A DNA stretch of 10,862 bases from Bacteroidota bacterium (lineage in GTDB: Bacteria; Bacteroidota; Bacteroidia; Chitinophagales; Chitinophagaceae), in NCBI GenBank assembly GCA_023427575.1, contig JAEZAY010000498.1:1-10862 (forward strand), in the 5' to 3' direction. Positions 6,687-10,862 of the stretch are shown here, piece after piece; position 1 is the first letter of the stretch; each line of letters starts with the position of its first letter. The position numbers were made by a program, and so were the translations under genes. The notes under the pieces were generated by a model that saw only the letters and a list, made by a program, of their open reading frames with translations, did no database searches and was not told the DNA's origin.

Positions 6687-7150
6687 CAGGCAAATATTTT
6701 CGTTTCCGGATGTTGATTATTAAACACCTGCTCTTCGTTAAACCAGACCTCCCAGCTAACCGGCATGATTTTTTTGAGCATATTGCTAACGCCGCAGTAT
6801 TTTTCCTGTGAATCGGTCACGGCATTCAAAGCAGCTTCCTTAACGGAAGAATCGCCCCTGAATTCATAAACCAGATGAATGGAAACATATTGCATGGGCT
6901 GATATTTGGTCAGCTCCCCTGTTATTTTCAGATTAAAATAACTGAGTTCATGTCCCGATTTTCGAAGCAGTGCAACGATATCCATTCCGGTGCAGCCGGA
7001 AAGTGCAGTAAGAACGAATGGTTTTGGAATGGGACCCTGGTCCTCGCCTCCTACCCTGGCCGGCGCATCCATTACAATAGTGTGACCATTAACGTTTGCA
7101 TCGAAGCGCATTTTGCCCATCCACCGGGTCTCAATTTCATGCTTAGCCAT
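6686..7150 (-). CDS. OsmC family protein (thiol peroxidase-like)
   Basis: A 154-residue cytoplasmic protein of the OsmC/Ohr superfamily, whose members reduce organic or fatty-acid hydroperoxides with a pair of reactive cysteines. Both cysteines are visible: Cys53 in ALSGCTGMDIVALLRK and Cys119 in EKYCGVSNMLKK. GGEDQGP near residues 34-40 supplies the conserved glutamate (Glu36), and GPIPKPFVLTALS is the usual lead into the first cysteine helix. It resembles the YhfA-like OsmC branch more than Ohr proper, so the true substrate is uncertain. Start 7150 gives the normal MxKHEIET..W.G beginning. It is divergent from HPF, with an exact TAACTTTG -7 element about 40 bp upstream, and is followed by the Rrf2 gene. 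Confidence 0.9.
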   Translation of the reverse strand: MAKHEIETRWMGKMRFDANVNGHTIVMDAPARVGGEDQGPIPKPFVLTALSGCTGMDIVALLRKSGHELSYFNLKITGELTKYQPMQYVSIHLVYEFRGDSSVKEAALNAVTDSQEKYCGVSNMLKKIMPVSWEVWFNEEQVFNNQHPETKIFA

Positions 7151-7184
7151 TTTATAAGGGTTTTATTTATTGTTTATAATAAAG

Positions 7185-7192
7185 CAAAGTTA
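7185..7192 (-). promoter_or_regulatory. -7 promoter element for the OsmC gene
   Basis: On the minus strand this reads TAACTTTG, an exact match to the Bacteroidota -7 consensus TAnnTTTG, 34 bp before the OsmC ATG. I do not see a clear TTG at the -33 position, which may mean the promoter depends on an activator or is weak. It overlaps one arm of the inverted repeat 7190-7225. Confidence 0.5.
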
Positions 7193-7225
7193 ATAATTAA
7201 AGATAATTTTGTCCTTAATTATTAA
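7190..7225. promoter_or_regulatory. Perfect 11-bp inverted repeat in the OsmC/HPF divergent region
   Basis: ttaataattaa (7190-7200) and ttaattattaa (7215-7225) are exact reverse complements, with a 14-bp spacer. Arm centres lie 25 bp apart. The left arm overlaps the OsmC -7 element and the spacer contains TAATTTTG, a plus-strand -7 match. That position makes it a good candidate operator controlling both genes. The AT richness means chance palindromy must be considered. Confidence 0.45.
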
Positions 7226-7237
7226 TGCGTATCTTTA
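7204..7237 (+). promoter_or_regulatory. Candidate promoter(s) for the HPF gene
   Basis: Two plus-strand candidates overlap. TAATTTTG at 7204-7211 fits TAnnTTTG exactly but lacks a -33 partner. TATCTTTA at 7230-7237 has one mismatch but is preceded, after 18 bp, by TTTTG at 7207-7211. The second would give a leader of about 55 bases. I cannot choose between them without transcript ends. Confidence 0.35.
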
Positions 7238-7300
7238 AGAGACAGGGCCGGACCAATACCAGGCCGGCCAAATGATCACCGCGTATTAAAATTTTACATT

Positions 7301-7636
7301 ATGAAAATTGACATCCAATCCCTTCATTTCACTGCAAGGCAGGAATTGATCGATTTTATTGAACAAAAAGTTGGAAGATTAGAAAGGCTATCAAATGAGT
7401 TGATCGGCAGCGACGTAATTCTTAAGGTTGAAAACACCGATACCAAGGAAAACAAAGTGGCTGAAATTCGGGTAATGGTTCCCGGAAACGACCTCTGGGC
7501 AGAATCAAAGGGAAAATCGTTCGAAGAGGCCGTACTGGATTGTATAGAGATTATTGAAAGACAAATCAGAAAAAATAAAACAAAAATCCTCGCACAAAGA
7601 AAAGAAACCGATGAATTGAAAAACATCCACGGGTAA
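7301..7636 (+). CDS. hpf: Ribosome hibernation-promoting factor, short HPF/RaiA type
   Basis: A 111-residue member of the HPF/YfiA (RaiA) family, which binds the 30S decoding and mRNA/tRNA channel and silences ribosomes in stationary phase or starvation. The single domain runs MKIDIQSLHFTARQELIDFIEQKVGRLERL (1-30), with the strand-helix pattern expected, then VILKVENTDTKENKVAEIRVMVPGNDLWAE (39-68), and the second helix SFEEAVLDCIEIIERQIRKNKTK (73-95) with a basic end. It lacks the C-terminal dimerisation domain of long HPF (about 180 residues), so it would not form 100S dimers by itself. It is monocistronic: divergent from OsmC upstream and closed by a strong terminator 48 bp downstream. Confidence 0.93.
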   Translation: MKIDIQSLHFTARQELIDFIEQKVGRLERLSNELIGSDVILKVENTDTKENKVAEIRVMVPGNDLWAESKGKSFEEAVLDCIEIIERQIRKNKTKILAQRKETDELKNIHG

Positions 7637-7683
7637 ACAAAAACGGAAATTACCCGGATTTAACATTGCTGGAAATCTCTGAT

Positions 7684-7721
7684 AAAACGGTAAGCTCTGA
7701 AAATGGCTTACCGTTTTTTTT
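7684..7721. terminator. Bidirectional intrinsic terminator between HPF and NhaA
   Basis: aaaacggtaagc (7684-7695) pairs perfectly with gcttaccgtttt (7706-7717) around a ten-base loop, followed by a T run to 7721. Read from the other strand the same stem is followed by TTTTATC. The genes converge here, and the NhaA stop codon (7720-7722) falls in the T run, so one structure ends both transcripts. Confidence 0.88.
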
Positions 7722-8898
7722 ACATTTCATTTTTAAGCATGGGCCGGTTGGTGTAGAAAACCGTTAGTCCGATTATGGCCGAAAATGTCGATCCAATCAG
7801 AATACTTAATTTGGAATTGGAAATCAGTTCCGGATCGGTAAAAGCCAGATTACTGATGAACATCGACATGGTAAAACCAATTCCACCCAACAGGCCGATT
7901 CCAGCCAGGTTTTTCCAGTTAATGCCTTCCTGTAAATTCGCCAGGCCGGCTTTGACCATGAGAAATGGGAATCCGAAAATACCAAGTAGTTTACCAAGAA
8001 CCAATCCGGCAATAATTCCCATTGAATTGTTGTTAGACAATCCTCCTATCAGATCGGAAGGTACCAGTATGGCGGTATTGACGACAGCGAAAACCGGCAG
8101 AATAATAAAGCCCACCGGTTTATGAAGAAAATGCTGAAGGGATAACGAGATATTTTTTTCATCATCATTATCGAAGGGGATAACAAAAGCCAGCAACACG
8201 CCGGCAATGGTGGCATGAACACCCGATTTCAGAAAACAATACCACATTACCAATCCGGCTACCAGATAAATTGCCAGAGTTCGAACTTTCATCCGGTTCA
8301 ACACAAGCAAGGCGACCAAAATTCCAAGTGCAGCCAGCAGATAACTGAAGTAAAGAGTTTGGGTATAGAAAAAAGCAATCACCAGAATGGCGCCTATATC
8401 ATCAATAATGGCCAGGGCCGCCAGAAAAACTTTTACTGAAACAGGCACCCGGTTTCCCGCCAGCGATAGAATGCCCAGCGCAAAAGCAATATCAGTTGCC
8501 ATCGGAATTGCAAACCCCGATTCGCTGATCTGGCCATTGTTAAACATATAGTGAATGAGCGCTGGAACCAGCATCCCTCCCATGGCAGCCGCGATGGGTA
8601 AAATGGCTTTTCGTGGATCCGACAATTCGCCCTTAAAAATTTCCCGTTTAACTTCCAGTCCCACCATCAGGAAAAAGATTACCATTAGCCCATCATTCAC
8701 CCAATGTTCTATGCTGAGATTTAAACCAAGACCGGCTACGGAAAGATCAAGCTTCCGGTGTATGAAGGCAATATAACTTTCACCAGCCGCGCCATTGGCT
8801 ATGATCAGGGAAACAATAGTACAGATTACAAGGATCAGCCCACCCACTTTTTCACTGTTGAAAAAGCTTTTGAACATACCGGTAATTCTTAATCTCAT
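7720..8898 (-). CDS. nhaA: Na+/H+ antiporter NhaA
   Basis: A 392-residue inner-membrane antiporter that exchanges protons for Na+ or Li+, maintaining internal pH and salt balance. Length and sequence match NhaA throughout. The opening FFNSEKVGGLILVICTIVSLIIAN and the loop NDGLMVIFFLMVGLEVKREI are hallmarks. ATDIAFALGIL carries Asp136 (E. coli Asp133), ALAIIDDIGAILVIA carries the ion-binding pair Asp166 and Asp167 (E. coli 163/164), and LVLGKLLGIFGF carries Lys303 (E. coli Lys300). GIGLLGGIGFTMSMFIS is the conserved C-terminal helix region. About twelve hydrophobic segments are visible. Start 8898 is used; Met8 (MFKSFF) is an alternative. Nothing essential is missing. It appears monocistronic. 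Confidence 0.96.
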   Translation of the reverse strand: MRLRITGMFKSFFNSEKVGGLILVICTIVSLIIANGAAGESYIAFIHRKLDLSVAGLGLNLSIEHWVNDGLMVIFFLMVGLEVKREIFKGELSDPRKAILPIAAAMGGMLVPALIHYMFNNGQISESGFAIPMATDIAFALGILSLAGNRVPVSVKVFLAALAIIDDIGAILVIAFFYTQTLYFSYLLAALGILVALLVLNRMKVRTLAIYLVAGLVMWYCFLKSGVHATIAGVLLAFVIPFDNDDEKNISLSLQHFLHKPVGFIILPVFAVVNTAILVPSDLIGGLSNNNSMGIIAGLVLGKLLGIFGFPFLMVKAGLANLQEGINWKNLAGIGLLGGIGFTMSMFISNLAFTDPELISNSKLSILIGSTFSAIIGLTVFYTNRPMLKNEM

Positions 8899-9125
8899 AG
8901 GTCTTCTTTTTATAAGAATGAACTGATCGGTTCTGAGCTGCGCAAATTAAGGGATTATCCCGAAAGGCCTGTACCAGCTCCTGGTATTGAAGCGGGTTTT
9001 GGCAAAACGACAAAAAACCACTGAAAGTAAACGTAGAACTACTCACCCGCAATCGGTTTTACGCAAACAAAAATTCAGGCAAAACTCATCTTGTGGGCAA
9101 AGGCAGGCCAGATTAATTTCGCATT
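8899..9125. other. Divergent intergenic region between NhaA and small membrane protein genes
   Basis: No credible gene lies in these 227 bp. On the minus strand TTAATTTGC (plus-strand 8944-8952) is near the Bacteroidota -7 consensus and sits about 45 bp before the NhaA ATG. On the plus strand TAATTTCG, just before the ATG at 9126, is a one-mismatch match but too close to serve that start. No strong hairpin, repeat or riboswitch was recognised. Confidence 0.4.
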
Positions 9126-9317
9126 ATGAAAACGACGATGATTGTACTGGTGGCAGAACTGTTGGTTTTAACTGCATTTATTGCCGGATTGTACTCCCTG
9201 ATCCGTAAGGATTTTAAGTTATACAAAAAACATGTGGTTCGCTTTGAAGACGAGGAAGCCCTGAGCAGAATAAGAATTCCTCTGGAAAAAAAACAAAGGG
9301 AAATTCCTCCCCGCTAA
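9126..9317 (+). CDS. Small single-pass membrane protein, function unknown
   Basis: A 63-residue protein I do not recognise. One membrane segment covers about residues 4-26 (TMIVLVAELLVLTAFIAGLY), followed by a basic stretch (RKDFKLYKKHVVRF) that suggests the C-terminal half is cytoplasmic, then a charged tail (FEDEEALSRIRIPLEKKQREIPPR). There is no cleavage motif or lipobox. It is in the same direction as the GH15 gene and 84 bp upstream, so co-transcription is possible. The hydrophobic-then-charged organisation argues for a real gene over a chance frame, but its short length keeps certainty moderate. Confidence 0.6.
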   Translation: MKTTMIVLVAELLVLTAFIAGLYSLIRKDFKLYKKHVVRFEDEEALSRIRIPLEKKQREIPPR

Positions 9318-9401
9318 CAGGCTACTGCCTGAAATCGCAGCTCCGATCCCTGGCTGGCATGGTATGAATATTGCGCCGATACGCATTTAACTGACCTATT
9401 C

Positions 9402-10862
9402 ATGATAGATCTGTCGGCACGTTATCAGCCCATCGAAAATTACGGAATCATCGGCGACCTCAATACAGTTGCCATTGTCGGACTGAATGGTTCCATCGAC
9501 TTCATGTGTTTTCCTGATTTTGACTCACCCACCATTTTCGCAGCATTGCTGGATGCGGAAAAGGGCGGCCGCTTTCTGATTCAGCCGCAATTCGGCGATA
9601 TGAAAACGCGGCAACTGTACGTGCCCGATACCAATGTGCTGCTTACCCGCTTTCTCTCGGCTGAAGGCGTGGGCGAAATCACCGACTTTATGCCGGTCGA
9701 AGCCTTGTATGAAGGCAAGGAACTGATCCGCCGCGTAACAACGGTGCGGGGTGAAGTGCGTTACCGGATGAAATGCATGCCGCGTTTTAATTATGCCCGA
9801 AGTGCGCATCACGCGCAGCAGGTAAACGATCGCGAAATAATTTTCCGGAGTAAGGATGATCATCAAACAACCCTGCTTTTAAAAAGCTCCGTTCCCATGA
9901 AAATCGTTGACAATGATGTGGAAGCGGAATTTACCCTGGCCGCGGGGCAAACCGCCGATTTTCTGCTGGAACATATCGACCGGGATCACCGGAACGATAA
10001 AGAATTCAATGTATTTATAACGGAAAGCCTTTTCCGGACCATGAACTACTGGAAGAACTGGGTTGCCCAATCGAATTACAGGGGCCGCTGGATGGAAACC
10101 GTTAACCGCTCCGCACTGATTCTGAAATTACTCACATCTTTCCGGTTTGGATCCATTATCGCCGCGGCCACTTTTGGCATCCCGGAACATATCGGAGACC
10201 AGCGAAACTGGGATTACCGTTATACCTGGATTCGTGATGCATCCTTTACCGTATATAGCTTTTTAAGGTTGGGATATACCCGCGAAGCAGGAGAGTTCAT
10301 GCGCTGGGTAGAAAAAATGTGCAGGGATGTACGCTCGCACGACCGGCTGGGAATTATGTATTCCATTGACGGCGGAAGGCAACTGGAAGAAATTGACCTG
10401 GAGCATCTGGAAGGATATATGGGATCAAAACCGGTGCGGATCGGCAACAATGCCTACGGACAGTTGCAACTCGATATTTATGGTGAATTGATGGATTCCG
10501 TTTATTTATCTAACAAATATGGAGAACCGATTTCATACGATTTCTGGAAGAATCTCGAAGAACAGATCGACTGGCTGACAAAGAACTGGAACCAGCCCGA
10601 TGAGGGGATCTGGGAAGTAAGAGGAGGTAAACAGCATTTTTTATACTCCAGGCTTTTGTGCTGGGTGGCTTTCGACCGCGCCATAAAAATAGCCCATGAC
10701 CGCTCTTTCCCGCTGAATCCCGAATGGATAAAGCAAAGGGACATTATTCATAACCAGATCTATTCGGATTTCTGGAACGAAGAGATTCAGGCTTTTGTCC
10801 AGTTCGCCGGTGCAGATGTGGTGGTTGCATCCGCGCTGCTGATGCCGTTGGTTCGTTTTATC
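9402..10862 (+). CDS. GH15 glucoamylase/trehalase-family protein, 3' end outside window
   Basis: An open frame of 487 codons from the ATG at 9402 runs to the window edge. It is a GH15 enzyme, a family acting on alpha-glucosidic bonds in malto-oligosaccharides or trehalose by inversion. Residues about 5-150 are the trehalase-like N-terminal beta-sandwich (PIENYGIIGDLNTVAIVGLNG, then SIDFMCFPDFDSPTIFA). The (alpha/alpha)6 barrel follows with RNWDYRYTWIRDASF (Asn269-Phe282), EGYMGSKPVRIGN (338-349 region), QLQLDIYGELMD, and NQPDEGIWEVRGG, whose Glu405 matches the catalytic-acid motif. The second catalytic glutamate should lie in the missing part, roughly 110 residues by family length. No signal peptide is present, so it is cytoplasmic. 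In many Bacteroidota such genes neighbour trehalose-synthesis genes; this cannot be checked here. Confidence 0.92.
   Translation, partial: MIDLSARYQPIENYGIIGDLNTVAIVGLNGSIDFMCFPDFDSPTIFAALLDAEKGGRFLIQPQFGDMKTRQLYVPDTNVLLTRFLSAEGVGEITDFMPVEALYEGKELIRRVTTVRGEVRYRMKCMPRFNYARSAHHAQQVNDREIIFRSKDDHQTTLLLKSSVPMKIVDNDVEAEFTLAAGQTADFLLEHIDRDHRNDKEFNVFITESLFRTMNYWKNWVAQSNYRGRWMETVNRSALILKLLTSFRFGSIIAAATFGIPEHIGDQRNWDYRYTWIRDASFTVYSFLRLGYTREAGEFMRWVEKMCRDVRSHDRLGIMYSIDGGRQLEEIDLEHLEGYMGSKPVRIGNNAYGQLQLDIYGELMDSVYLSNKYGEPISYDFWKNLEEQIDWLTKNWNQPDEGIWEVRGGKQHFLYSRLLCWVAFDRAIKIAHDRSFPLNPEWIKQRDIIHNQIYSDFWNEEIQAFVQFAGADVVVASALLMPLVRFI

Overview
The window reads as chromosomal DNA from a member of the Bacteroidota. 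The evidence is the gene types (a secreted GH106-like glycosidase divergent from a GntR regulator with a sugar-sensor domain, Rrf2, OsmC, short HPF, NhaA), TAnnTTTG-type promoter sequences, weak or absent Shine-Dalgarno signals, and long AT-rich intergenic stretches carrying 'cacattat/cacattag' repeats. The genus cannot be named from sequence alone. No rRNA, tRNA, CRISPR array, phage gene or transposase was seen.

Layout. Bases 1-730 hold no credible gene. They contain two diverged direct copies of one intergenic element (about 1-180 and 436-650), the second carrying an expanded ten-unit array of an 8-bp repeat, and between them a large imperfect inverted repeat (256-439) and a perfect A/T-rich hairpin (220-246). 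Next is a secreted GH106-like glycosidase on the minus strand (731-3688), divergent from a GntR-type regulator with a LacI-like sensor domain (3902-4921), probably a carbohydrate-use module. Convergent to the regulator is a minus-strand run transcribed from 7150 down to 4983: OsmC-like peroxide-defence protein, Rrf2 cysteine-bearing regulator, HipA-like kinase and DUF3037 protein. The last two overlap by 23 bp. Diverging from OsmC is a short ribosome hibernation factor (7301-7636). The 150-bp intergenic region between them has promoter-like sequences for both directions and a perfect 11-bp inverted repeat. A strong bidirectional terminator (7684-7721) separates HPF from the NhaA Na+/H+ antiporter on the minus strand (7720-8898). 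Finally a 63-residue single-pass membrane protein (9126-9317) precedes a GH15 glucoamylase/trehalase-family enzyme that runs off the right edge (9402 onward).

How the genes fit together. The left part is carbohydrate acquisition with a local regulator. The centre is stress physiology: thiol peroxidase-like OsmC, Fe-S or redox-sensing Rrf2, ribosome hibernation and ion homeostasis. The right edge begins an intracellular alpha-glucan or trehalose enzyme. The least understood unit is the HipA-like kinase/DUF3037 gene pair, here placed 20 bp behind an Rrf2 regulator. It is the best candidate for an undescribed system, but the sequence alone cannot show its function.
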